Source: Rhodobacteraceae bacterium M382 (lineage in GTDB: Bacteria; Pseudomonadota; Alphaproteobacteria; Rhodobacterales; Rhodobacteraceae). Taken from it: a stretch of 64,000 nucleotides of DNA. The stretch covers positions 671,501-735,500 of the forward strand of contig CP081098.1 of assembly GCA_025141015.1 (NCBI GenBank), given 5' to 3'. This document shows positions 1-8,213 of the stretch, in pieces. Numbering within the stretch: the first letter of the stretch is position 1; every line of letters starts with the position of its first letter. Below the pieces are notes generated by a model, which was given only the letters and a program-made list of their open reading frames with translations, was not told the origin of the DNA and searched no databases. A program made the translations under genes and the position numbers.

Positions 1-376
1 GCGGTTTGGGCAGGCTCAGCAATGGGGAAACGATTCACATGTGGTCAGGACACAATATTCGCCAGTTCCTAAGAAATGAATCAGGGGAGGTTAACCCACG
101 TTTGCTGTGCAATGATGTCGAGGTTCCGATCAGCTGAGTTGGTGACGTGGGCAAACAGGTCCTGCCCGGCTCAAAATTGGTCGTCAATGCCTGACCAGTT
201 GCATGATTGCGTGCATCGTTGATGTGCAAGCGACGAATGTCGTCGACCTACAGGTAATGCCACCTGAAACAGGACATACAGGATTCAAACGGGGTGCGGC
301 TCTCTGCCGCCTCCGAACCGGCAACTGCCAGAGCGGTCGGCGACAGCAGTTTTCACGTTCGCTTTAGTTGGCCGTT
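1..376. other. Window edge, no confident gene
   Basis: No gene is recognised in this stretch. On the plus strand one frame is open from the window edge to a TGA at 135-137 (about 44 codons, including the word GETIHMWSGHNIRQF), so it could be the tail of a gene that starts outside the window, but the peptide matches no family I know. A 64-codon minus-strand frame at 35-229 also exists and looks non-coding. No tRNA-like T-arm or strong terminator hairpin is visible. Confidence 0.3.
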
Positions 377-562
377 TTAGTCGGCCGTGGTGTCCTGATG
401 TGCCTTGTGCACATATTTGCAATCGCAATAGGGGCATTCGACCCAACCGTCGCCCTCGGGGATTTGCAGATAGACACGGGGGTGTCCCAACGCGCCTTCG
501 CCACCGTCGCAGGCGACGCGATAGCTTTCGACGATCTTGGTTTCCGGCGCATGGGTGGTCAT
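377..562 (-). CDS. Small CHCC zinc-finger protein
   Basis: A 61-residue cytosolic protein carrying the pattern C-x(8-9)-H ... C-x2-C: Cys in VACDGG, His in LGHPRVY, then VECPYCDCKY. This is the zf-CHCC fold also found in the NDUFS6 subunit of complex I and in many short alphaproteobacterial proteins, so it probably binds one zinc ion; no catalytic role is suggested. The start MTTHAPETK was chosen because an AGAAGGA ribosome-binding site lies just upstream; a longer reading to 649 would run into the divergent ABC gene. It is transcribed away from the ABC ATPase starting at 634. Confidence 0.85.
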   Translation of the reverse strand: MTTHAPETKIVESYRVACDGGEGALGHPRVYLQIPEGDGWVECPYCDCKYVHKAHQDTTAD

Positions 563-633
563 CGCTGGCAGTCCTTCTGATAATACGTTAGGCGCTTTTA
601 TGAGGCAGGACAAAACCGGGAGCAAGAGCCGCG

Positions 634-1563
634 ATGACACAGGACGCAATCCACCTCCAGGCGCTGCGCAAAACCTACATCGGAAAACGTGGCCAGCCCG
701 AAAAACACGCGCTCAAAGGCGTGGACCTGCATGTGCCACGGGGATCGGTCTTTGGCCTGCTGGGACCGAATGGAGCAGGCAAATCGACGCTGATCAACAT
801 CCTGGCCGGTCTGGTGCTGAAAACGTCGGGCAAGGTGACAATCTGGGGATTTGACCAGGACGCCAATCCACGCCAGTCCCGCGCTGCCATCGGGGTAATG
901 CCTCAGGAATTGAACCTGGATCCCTTTTTCTCCCCCCGCGGTGCGCTCGAGGTTCAGGCGGGCCTGTACGGCGTACCCAAAACCGAACGCCGCAGCGACG
1001 AGATCCTCGATATGGTGGGGCTGAGCGACAAGGCCAACGCCTATGCCCGTACCCTGTCGGGCGGAATGCGCCGACGGCTTTTGCTGGGCAAGGCGCTGGT
1101 GCATCATCCGCATATCCTGGTGCTGGACGAACCCACTGCTGGCGTCGATATCGAATTGCGCCAGATGCTTTGGGAAAACATCCGCAAGCTGAATGATCAG
1201 GGCATGACCATCATCTTGACAACCCACTATCTCGAAGAAGCCGAAGAGATGTGCGACGAGATCGCGATCATCAACCAAGGCTCTGTTGTGGCGCGCGATA
1301 CCAAGAACAACCTGCTCGGACGTCTGGATGCCAAAACCATGGTGGTGCATCCGGACAGCCCGGTGACGGTTTTGCCGCAGGCACCGGGAATCGAAGCAGA
1401 ATTGCGCAGCGATGGTGCCCTCTTGCTGCGCTACCAAAGCCGTGTCACCCGCGCCGAACAGGTTCTGGCGGCGATTCATGGCGCGGGGATCACCATACGA
1501 GATGTCAAAACCGAAGAAGCGGACCTACAGGATGTTTTTCTGGCTCTGACCGCCTCGACTTGA
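634..1563 (+). CDS. ABC-2 type transporter ATP-binding protein
   Basis: A 309-residue cytoplasmic ATPase of the YadG/CcmA-like class that energises ABC-2 type exporters. All motifs are intact: Walker A GPNGAGKST at about 44-52, signature LSGGM near 142, Walker B ILVLDEP near 163-169, and the H-loop histidine in TTHYLEEAE. The tail after residue about 230 is the usual accessory domain of this class (DLQDVFLALT near the end). What is odd is the context: no ABC-2 permease follows; the next gene is convergent and the neighbour upstream is a divergent zinc-finger gene. It either pairs with a permease encoded elsewhere or has lost its partner. The exported substrate cannot be told from sequence. 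Confidence 0.9.
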   Translation: MTQDAIHLQALRKTYIGKRGQPEKHALKGVDLHVPRGSVFGLLGPNGAGKSTLINILAGLVLKTSGKVTIWGFDQDANPRQSRAAIGVMPQELNLDPFFSPRGALEVQAGLYGVPKTERRSDEILDMVGLSDKANAYARTLSGGMRRRLLLGKALVHHPHILVLDEPTAGVDIELRQMLWENIRKLNDQGMTIILTTHYLEEAEEMCDEIAIINQGSVVARDTKNNLLGRLDAKTMVVHPDSPVTVLPQAPGIEAELRSDGALLLRYQSRVTRAEQVLAAIHGAGITIRDVKTEEADLQDVFLALTAST

Positions 1564-1595
1564 TTCACATAGTCGACTGGCTGGGTGCCACTGCT

Positions 1596-1629
1596 GCTTC
1601 TTTCTGGTCCTAAATACCTCCGCCGGAGG
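1596..1629. repeat. Dispersed gene-end element, copy A
   Basis: First of four related sequences in this window. Read on the plus strand the core is TTTCTGGTCC then TAAATACCTC, followed by the small hairpin CCTCC-GCC-GGAGG (1617-1629). It lies between the convergent ABC ATPase and DUF1203 genes and supplies the last codons and TAG stop of the DUF1203 gene on the minus strand. Copy B at 19258 matches this core at 24 of 25 positions. Confidence 0.7.
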
Positions 1630-2131
1630 CGCCCGTCGGATCCATTCGCGGGGTGAGCTGGTTGATGTTGTCACGATCTACCCGCGCCTGGTAACAATTG
1701 TTGCGCGACGATCGGATGTGCACGTAGGACACGTCGCTGCGGGCCAACAGCTGGTCCGAATATGCCATAATTCGGTGGGCTGCCACCACTGCTCCGGTGC
1801 CATAGATAATGCGGTCCGTGGCATCGTAGCCTTTGACCAGATAATCAGGGGACGACCGGAGGATCTCGGGGATGGCATCCTCCTCAAACCTGTCGCAGGC
1901 CTTGGCACACAAAAAGATTGGGCCGCTCTCCGCGTAGGGGTGGAGAGTGGGAAAGGGGCGGTGCGACAGGATCAACATGGGATCCCCGTCAGGGATATGA
2001 GCCAGACAGTGGCGGCATGGGTTGCCTGGTCCGGTTGAGATGGCCTGTTCCGGAGCTTGCCCATTGGCGTCGGTGCCTCCGGCCTGCAGAGCGCGGACAA
2101 TGTGGGTGGGCATGGCGGTAATTCTGGGCAT
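1610..2131 (-). CDS. DUF1203 domain protein
   Basis: A 173-residue protein of the DUF1203 family, of unknown function, common in proteobacteria. Family landmarks visible are GNPCRHCLAHIPDGDP near residues 36-51, an aromatic-rich HRPFPTLHPYAESGPIFL block, and the tail segment YSDQLLARSDVSYVHIRSSRNNCYQARV. The conserved Cys/His cluster PCRHCL suggests a possible metal or redox site, but this is inference. The last residues (GGGI) and the stop codon lie inside a dispersed gene-end element, so the C-terminus may have been reshaped by it. It is transcribed away from dnaE2. Confidence 0.85.
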   Translation of the reverse strand: MPRITAMPTHIVRALQAGGTDANGQAPEQAISTGPGNPCRHCLAHIPDGDPMLILSHRPFPTLHPYAESGPIFLCAKACDRFEEDAIPEILRSSPDYLVKGYDATDRIIYGTGAVVAAHRIMAYSDQLLARSDVSYVHIRSSRNNCYQARVDRDNINQLTPRMDPTGASGGGI

Positions 2132-2233
2132 GAGGTCTTCTCCTTGTTTCCCTCAGCATCGCGAGCGTAGGGCCCGTACGCGACCCGAAACCTGCGCAAA
2201 CGCCATGTAATCTCCAGCAAGGACTCGCGATTA

Positions 2234-2248
2234 GAACAAAAGGGGAAT
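2234..2248 (+). promoter_or_regulatory. Candidate LexA box of dnaE2
   Basis: The sequence GAACAAAAGGGGAAT fits the alphaproteobacterial LexA operator GAAC-N7-GAAC with one mismatch (the last base). It sits 16 bp before the dnaE2 start codon, where a repressor would block transcription. The box in front of imuB at 32548 shares its first eight bases, which supports joint SOS control. Confidence 0.75.
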
Positions 2249-2263
2249 ATCCTACTGTCTATC

Positions 2264-5200
2264 ATGTTTGTCGAATTCGCGAATCTCTCCAACTTCACCT
2301 TCCTTACCGGGGCGTCGCACCCCGAAGAATACGTCCAGCGCGCGTTGATCCTGGGGCTTCCGGCGCTGGCAATTGCGGATGAAAATTCGGTCGGGGGGAT
2401 TGTGCGCGCTCATCTTGAGGCACGCGATATTGCCCGCCGGGTGCAGGAGCGTCAGGCGTGGGATTGTGACAACTCTCCGATTGGCCCCCCGCGACCGGAT
2501 GATTGCCCCATCTCGGTGTCGTTCCCGATCTATGATGTGCCCCGTTTGATCCCGGCCGCGCGGCTGGTGTTCACCGATGCCCCCTGTGTGATTGCCTTGC
2601 CGCAGAACCGGCGGGGTTGGGGCAATCTGTGTCGACTGCTGTCGGTTGGGCGGTTGCGGACGGACAAGGGCAGTTGTGATCTCCAGCTGTCCGACCTGAT
2701 GGGTTTTTCGGATGGGCTCCACTTGTTGGCCTGGCCACAGGCGGATCCGGGGCCGGGCGGCGCGGGCGGATGGCAGCCACAGGTGCAACAGCTGACGCGC
2801 CGCTTTAGCGGGCGGATGCATTTGCTGATGACACCTGTCTATGATGGCAATGATACACCCCGGTTTGCCCGTCTCACGGAACAGGCCGTAACGCTTGGCA
2901 TCCCGACCCTGGCCAGCGCCGCGCCGCGCATGCATCACGGCGGGCGTCGACGACTGGCCGATGTGCTCAGCGCCATCCGTTTGCGATGCAAGGTCGAAGC
3001 CCTGGGTCGGGCCGCACTGGCCAATGGCGAACAGCGGATGCGATCCCGGGCGGAAATGACCCGTATCTTTGCCGGGTTCAAAGAGGCGGTGGACCGGGCC
3101 GGTGCATTGGCGGACAGCCTGACGTTTTCGCTGGACGAGCTGCGTTATGACTACCCGTCCGAGACCGAGGATGGTGTTTCTCCGACACGGCACCTGCGTC
3201 GCTTGGCCGAAAAAGGGCTCAGGTGGCGCTATCCGGATGGGGCATCGGACAAGGTGCGCGCAATGCTGGAGCACGAGCTGACCTTGATCGGCAAGCTACG
3301 TTACGAACCTTATTTTCTAACCGTGCATGACATCGTGCAGTTTGCCCGAAGCCGGGACATCCTGTGTCAGGGGCGCGGGTCGGCGGCCAATTCGGTGGTG
3401 TGCTATTGTCTCGGTGTGACCTCGGTCAGCCCGGAAATGGGCACCATGGTGTTTGAACGCTTTGTGTCCGAGGCGCGCGATGAGCCGCCGGATATTGATG
3501 TGGATTTCGAACATGAACGCCGCGAAGAGGTGATCCAGCACATCTATGAACGCTATGGCCGTGAACGGGCGGGGCTGTGCGCCACGGTGATCCACTATCG
3601 CGGCAAACGCGCCATTCGCGAGGTGGGTCGCGCCATGGGGCTGACCGAAGATACGATTTCGGCGATCAGCTCGCAGCTATGGGGGTTCTTCAGTGCCGAT
3701 GGTGTCGAGGCGCAGCGTATGCGCGAGATCGGCCTGGACCCGACCGACCGCCGCCTGTGCCAGACCATGGATCTGGTGCGCCAGATCATCGGCTTTCCCC
3801 GACATCTGTCCCAGCATGTGGGGGGCTTCATCATCACAGATGGGCGGCTGGACGAACTGGTGCCCATTGAAAACGCCACAATGGAGGGACGCACGGTAAT
3901 CTGCTGGGACAAGGACGACATCGACGCGCTGGGCATTCTCAAGGTCGATGTCCTGTCCCTGGGCATGTTGACCTGCATCCGCAAGGCGTTTGATCTGATC
4001 GAGCAGCATCACCGACAGCGCCACTCGCTGGCCACGCTGCCGCAGGAAGATCTGCGGGTCTATGACATGCTGTGCGAGGCCGACAGCATCGGGGTGTTCC
4101 AAGTGGAATCCCGGGCCCAGATGAACTTTCTGCCCCGTATGCGACCGCGCAATTTCTATGATCTGGTGATCGAAGTGGCGATCATCCGTCCCGGCCCTAT
4201 TCAGGGTGATATGGTGCATCCCTATATCAGGCGCCGCAATGGTGAGGAGGAGGTGTCCTTTCCCTCGGACGCATTGGGGCAGGTCCTGGGGAAAACGCTT
4301 GGGGTGCCCCTGTTTCAGGAGCAGGCGATGCAGATTGCCATGGTGGGGGCCGGGTTCACGCCGGAGCAGGCGGACCGGTTGCGCCGGTCACTGGCGACCT
4401 TCAAGAAACACGGCAGTGTCAGCGAATTCCGCGCGCTGTTTTTGCGCGGAATGAAACGTAATGGCTATGATGATGATTTCGCCGAGCGGTGTTTCTCCCA
4501 GATCGAGGGGTTTGGGTCGTATGGCTTTCCCGAAAGCCACGCGGCGTCATTTGCGCTGTTGGTGTATGCCAGCGCCTGGATCAAATGCCATTATCCGGGG
4601 ATCTTTGCCTGTGCGCTGCTGAACTCGCAACCGATGGGATTCTATGCCCCGGCCCAGATCGTGCGGGATGCGCGCGAACATGGGGTCGTGGTGCGTCCGA
4701 TTTGCGTCAATGCCAGCTTTTGGGACAATGTGATGGAGCCGGATGGGCGCGGTGGTTTGGCGCTGCGGTTGGGGTTTCGCCAGATCAAGGGATTGGCCGA
4801 AGAGGATGCTGCCTGGCTCACCGCAGCGCGCGGCAATGGCTATCATGAACTCGAAGATGTCTGGCGCAAGGCCGGCTTGGGGCCGAAAATCCTGGAGCGA
4901 CTGGCCGAAGCGGACGCTTTTGCCAGCCTGAACATGACCCGGCGCGAGGCCCTGTGGGCGGCCAAGGCGATTGCCTCGGCCAAGCCATTGCCGCTGTTTG
5001 CCCAAACTCTGGAAGGCGAGGCCATCGACGAACCTGCCGCCCACCTGCCGCGCATGACATTGGGGGAACAGGTGGTCGAAGATTATGTCGCTACCCGGCT
5101 CAGCCTCAAGGCACACCCAATGGCCTTGCTCAGAGCGCGGCTGACACCTGGAATGAACAGGGCACCGCAGGGTGCCGCAACGGTACAAGAAGATCCTTGA
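2264..5200 (+). CDS. dnaE2: Error-prone DNA polymerase DnaE2, C-terminally short
   Basis: Damage-inducible C-family polymerase that, with ImuB, carries out translesion synthesis. The 978-residue protein begins with a PHP domain (FVEFANLSNFTFLTGASHPEE) and has the full polymerase core: catalytic aspartates D410 and D412 in PDIDVDF and D562 in KVDVLSLGML. The homology-like part ends at about residue 963 (SLKAHPMALLRARLTPG); the last 15 residues, MNRAPQGAATVQEDP, do not resemble the family. Relatives continue for roughly another 100 residues with an OB-fold, which is absent here and not readable in any frame downstream. The break coincides with a GGCACC-GCAG-GGTGCC hairpin (5161-5176). Polymerase chemistry looks intact; DNA-binding or partner contacts through the OB domain would be lost. 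A LexA box precedes it; imuB is 27 kb away. Confidence 0.93.
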   Translation: MFVEFANLSNFTFLTGASHPEEYVQRALILGLPALAIADENSVGGIVRAHLEARDIARRVQERQAWDCDNSPIGPPRPDDCPISVSFPIYDVPRLIPAARLVFTDAPCVIALPQNRRGWGNLCRLLSVGRLRTDKGSCDLQLSDLMGFSDGLHLLAWPQADPGPGGAGGWQPQVQQLTRRFSGRMHLLMTPVYDGNDTPRFARLTEQAVTLGIPTLASAAPRMHHGGRRRLADVLSAIRLRCKVEALGRAALANGEQRMRSRAEMTRIFAGFKEAVDRAGALADSLTFSLDELRYDYPSETEDGVSPTRHLRRLAEKGLRWRYPDGASDKVRAMLEHELTLIGKLRYEPYFLTVHDIVQFARSRDILCQGRGSAANSVVCYCLGVTSVSPEMGTMVFERFVSEARDEPPDIDVDFEHERREEVIQHIYERYGRERAGLCATVIHYRGKRAIREVGRAMGLTEDTISAISSQLWGFFSADGVEAQRMREIGLDPTDRRLCQTMDLVRQIIGFPRHLSQHVGGFIITDGRLDELVPIENATMEGRTVICWDKDDIDALGILKVDVLSLGMLTCIRKAFDLIEQHHRQRHSLATLPQEDLRVYDMLCEADSIGVFQVESRAQMNFLPRMRPRNFYDLVIEVAIIRPGPIQGDMVHPYIRRRNGEEEVSFPSDALGQVLGKTLGVPLFQEQAMQIAMVGAGFTPEQADRLRRSLATFKKHGSVSEFRALFLRGMKRNGYDDDFAERCFSQIEGFGSYGFPESHAASFALLVYASAWIKCHYPGIFACALLNSQPMGFYAPAQIVRDAREHGVVVRPICVNASFWDNVMEPDGRGGLALRLGFRQIKGLAEEDAAWLTAARGNGYHELEDVWRKAGLGPKILERLAEADAFASLNMTRREALWAAKAIASAKPLPLFAQTLEGEAIDEPAAHLPRMTLGEQVVEDYVATRLSLKAHPMALLRARLTPGMNRAPQGAATVQEDP

Positions 5201-5562
5201 TCACAGACTTTGTCTGGGTTGAACTTGGTGCGTTTTGTTCTCTTGGGGGCGCAGGACAATGACCCCACCACCGACAAGCGAACACAGGAACGAAGCGTTT
5301 CCAGCATGCGTTGGCAGCAGCAGACGCAGGTGAGGACGGAACCAGTTCTGATCCCTCGGCCCCGTCAGAGACCCACGACAACTAATTTGCAAAGGCAGGG
5401 CACCTTGCTGCATTTGGAGCAGCTGTCTTTGGTGTAACTTCCGGGAAATGTGGGAATTGATCGCTTTTTGATGACAAGTCGCCACTGGTTGCGCTAAAGG
5501 CGGTTCACCCTTGTGCAGGCAAAAGATAGAAGGCTGCAAATTCGATTGCCCGGAGAGTTTGA
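5201..5562. other. Gap after truncated dnaE2
   Basis: A 362-bp stretch with no convincing gene. It should contain the missing 3' end of dnaE2 if this had been a simple frameshift, but none of the three plus-strand frames resembles the OB-fold domain. Small inverted repeats (AGAC-TTT-GTCT at about 5206-5216, just past the stop) occur near the break. A minus-strand open frame spans 5201-5539 but has no recognisable domain; it may be debris of a mobile element. The last part carries the ribosome-binding region of gpmI. Confidence 0.4.
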
Positions 5563-7080
5563 ATGCCTACGCCCAAGCCCGTTGTCCTGTGTATCCTTGA
5601 TGGTTGGGGATTGTCCGAGGATACGGCGGCCAACGCCCCTTATCTGGCGCAGACCCCCACATTCGACAGCCTGATGCGGAACAGCCCGAATGCGACGCTG
5701 ATCACCTATGGGCCGGACGTGGGGCTTCCCAGTGGGCAGATGGGGAATTCAGAGGTCGGCCACACCAATATCGGTGCTGGTCGTGTGGTGGCAATGGATC
5801 TGGGTCAGATTGACCTGGCGATCGAAGATGGGACGTTTTTCGAGAACGCAGCGCTGGGGGCATTCATCGCCAAGATGCGCGACACCGGGGGCACCGCGCA
5901 TCTGATGGGGATGGTATCGGATGGCGGAGTGCATGGCCATATGAGCCATATCCTGGCGGCAATCCGGGCCATAGCGGGTGCAGGTGTTCCGGTGGTGCTG
6001 CACGCGATTACCGACGGGCGTGATGTTGCTCCGAAATCGGCCTACGGTTACTTTCGCACACTCGAAGGGCAACTGCCCGAAGGGGCATGTATCGGCACCG
6101 TGACGGGACGCTATTTCGCAATGGATCGCGACAACCGGTGGGAGCGAGTCGGCGAAGCCTATGAGGCGATGATCAACGGTCAGGGCAAATCCGCCGAGAA
6201 TGCGCATGCTGCGATCACCCAGGCCTATAACCGGTCTGAAACCGATGAATTCATCAGCGCCACGGTGATTGGTGACTATGCCGGGGTGCAGGATGATGAT
6301 GGCGTGTTCTGCCTGAATTTCCGTGCCGATCGTGCGCGCGAGATCCTGGCCGCCATTGGCCAGCCCGGTTTCAGCGGCTTTGATACCGGCAAGCGGCCAC
6401 ATTTGGCCGGGTTCTTGGGGATGGTCGAATATTCGGATCAGCATAACACGTATATGACGACGGTTTTTCCATCGCGCGAGATCGTCAATACGTTGGGTGA
6501 ATGGGTGGCCAAACAGGGGCTGCGCCAGTTCCGGCTGGCTGAGACCGAAAAATATCCCCATGTGACGTTCTTTCTGAATGGCGGTGAGGAAGATCCGGCA
6601 GAGGGCGAAGACCGCTTCATGCCAAAATCGCCCAAAGTGGCGACCTATGATCTGCAGCCTGAAATGTCCTCCTGCGAAGTGACGGACAAATTCGTCGAAG
6701 CGATCGAGGAAGGTTATGATCTGATTGTCACCAATTACGCGAACCCCGATATGGTCGGTCATACCGGCGATCTCAAAGCCGCGATCCAGGCCTGCGAAGC
6801 CGTGGATCAGGGGCTGGAGCGGGTGATCGCCGCGTTGGAACAGGTCGGCGGGGCGATGATTGTCACCGCAGATCACGGCAATTGTGAAACCATGGTGGAC
6901 CCGGTGACCGGAGGGCCCCATACTGCGCACACATTGAACCCGGTACCCGTGGTTCTGGTGGGGGGACCCGAAGGAGCCAAGCTGCGTCACGGACGATTGG
7001 CCGATCTGGCACCAACCCTGCTGGAATTGATGGATCTGCCGATGCCGAATGAAATGACGGGGAAGAGTCTGATCGCATGA
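5563..7080 (+). CDS. gpmI: Phosphoglycerate mutase, cofactor-independent
   Basis: Cytosolic glycolysis/gluconeogenesis enzyme interconverting 3- and 2-phosphoglycerate with two manganese ions and a phosphoserine intermediate. The 505-residue length is standard for the family. The first metal-site aspartate D13 is in ILDGWG and the phosphorylated serine S63 in GNSEVGHTNIG; the second metal cluster is seen in NYANPDMVGHTG and TADHGNCE. It opens a tight three-gene operon: its TGA overlaps the start of the EnvC-like gene, and ctpA follows. This gpmI-envC-ctpA order is common in Rhodobacteraceae and pairs a housekeeping glycolytic gene with cell-envelope genes. Confidence 0.97.
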   Translation: MPTPKPVVLCILDGWGLSEDTAANAPYLAQTPTFDSLMRNSPNATLITYGPDVGLPSGQMGNSEVGHTNIGAGRVVAMDLGQIDLAIEDGTFFENAALGAFIAKMRDTGGTAHLMGMVSDGGVHGHMSHILAAIRAIAGAGVPVVLHAITDGRDVAPKSAYGYFRTLEGQLPEGACIGTVTGRYFAMDRDNRWERVGEAYEAMINGQGKSAENAHAAITQAYNRSETDEFISATVIGDYAGVQDDDGVFCLNFRADRAREILAAIGQPGFSGFDTGKRPHLAGFLGMVEYSDQHNTYMTTVFPSREIVNTLGEWVAKQGLRQFRLAETEKYPHVTFFLNGGEEDPAEGEDRFMPKSPKVATYDLQPEMSSCEVTDKFVEAIEEGYDLIVTNYANPDMVGHTGDLKAAIQACEAVDQGLERVIAALEQVGGAMIVTADHGNCETMVDPVTGGPHTAHTLNPVPVVLVGGPEGAKLRHGRLADLAPTLLELMDLPMPNEMTGKSLIA

Positions 7081-8207
7081 TGTTGCGCGCTGCCTTATTG
7101 GGTCTGGTCCTGGCTGGACCCGCTTTGGCGCAGGACAATCCGGCGACAGCCGCGCGTAATGCGTCGGCCCAACTCGAAGAGGCGACGCTGCAATTGCAGG
7201 GGGCGCAAACCGCGCGGGATCGGGTCAAGGCGCTAACAGAAACCGTGCGGGCATTCGAGGCCGGTCTGGGGGCCATGCGCGACGGGCTGCGCCGGGCCGC
7301 GCGGCGCGAAGGAGAGTTGACTCAGGCGCTCAAGGCCCGCGAGGGCGAAGTGGCCGAGTTGCTGGGGGTATTGCAGACCATTGAGACTTCGGCACCGCCA
7401 GTTCTGATGCTGCACCCCTCGGGACCGCTGGGGTCGGCCCGATCCGCCATGATCCTGGCCGAGGTCACGCCGGGGTTGAATGCACGCGCGCGGGTGCTGC
7501 GCAATGACTTGCAAGAAGTGCAGACCCTGCGCCTACTTCAGCAGAATGCTGCGCAAACACTGGAAACCGGTTTGGCTGGTGTGCAACAGGCCCGCTCGGA
7601 TCTGTCCAAGGCCATTGCCGACCGCACCGACCTGCCGCGACGGTTCACTCACGATCCGGTGCGCACGGCGATTCTGATTTCGTCAACCGAAACATTGGAC
7701 GGATTCGCCAGCGGCCTTTCAGAGATTTCCGACGGAGAGATCGCCGAAAGCAACGCCAGCGTTATGTCGCAAAAGGGCAGTTTGCCCTTGCCCGTCCAAG
7801 GCGTGGTTTTGCGCAGGTTCGGTCAGGCCGACGCCGCCGGGGTCAAACGGGATGGCGTCGTGGTTGCCGCACGCCCGCGGGCGCTGGTCAGCAGCCCTAC
7901 GGCTGCAACCATCCGGTATCGCGGCCCTTTGCTGGATCTTGGCAATGTAATGATTCTGGAACCTCAGTCCGATACGCTATTTGTTCTTTCAGGGTTGTCC
8001 GAGGTCTATGGCGAACCCGGTCAGGTTATTCCGGCGGGGACACCGATTGGCCTGATGGGCGGACAAATTCCGGAAATCGGCGCAATTCTGTCACTAAGCG
8101 GTGAAGCCTCTGGTACTGACCGCTCAGAAACGCTCTATATAGAGGTCAGAGAGGGCAATCGCCCTGTGGACCCGGAAACGTGGTTCCGTACCAAAAACAA
8201 TGGATAG
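7077..8207 (+). CDS. EnvC-like murein hydrolase activator
   Basis: Periplasmic protein predicted to activate amidases that split septal peptidoglycan. A 376-residue chain starts with a signal peptide (MMLRAALLGLVLAGPALA-QDN), followed by a long alpha-helical, probably coiled-coil region (about 25-200) and a C-terminal LytM/M23-like domain (about 240-376). The domain is degenerate: the usual metal ligands are replaced (GVKRDGVVVAA where H-x-G-x-D-x is expected, FVLSGL for the H-x-H segment, LYIEV for LHFE), which is the hallmark of EnvC-type activators rather than active endopeptidases. The start overlaps the gpmI stop by four bases; an ATG three bases later is an equal alternative. ctpA follows after six bases. 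Confidence 0.87.
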   Translation: MMLRAALLGLVLAGPALAQDNPATAARNASAQLEEATLQLQGAQTARDRVKALTETVRAFEAGLGAMRDGLRRAARREGELTQALKAREGEVAELLGVLQTIETSAPPVLMLHPSGPLGSARSAMILAEVTPGLNARARVLRNDLQEVQTLRLLQQNAAQTLETGLAGVQQARSDLSKAIADRTDLPRRFTHDPVRTAILISSTETLDGFASGLSEISDGEIAESNASVMSQKGSLPLPVQGVVLRRFGQADAAGVKRDGVVVAARPRALVSSPTAATIRYRGPLLDLGNVMILEPQSDTLFVLSGLSEVYGEPGQVIPAGTPIGLMGGQIPEIGAILSLSGEASGTDRSETLYIEVREGNRPVDPETWFRTKNNG

Positions 8208-8213
8208 GCGAGT

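Noticed and set aside
35-229. Minus-strand 64-codon open frame at the window start
   Set aside because: Composition and lack of any motif or ribosome-binding site suggest a chance frame.
2252-3274. 340-codon minus-strand open frame opposite dnaE2
   Set aside because: The plus strand encodes an unmistakable polymerase; the opposite peptide has no family likeness and no ribosome-binding site.
7077-8207. EnvC-like protein considered a broken M23 peptidase
   Set aside because: Loss of the metal ligands is a conserved property of EnvC-type activators; the frame is intact and the operon context is normal.
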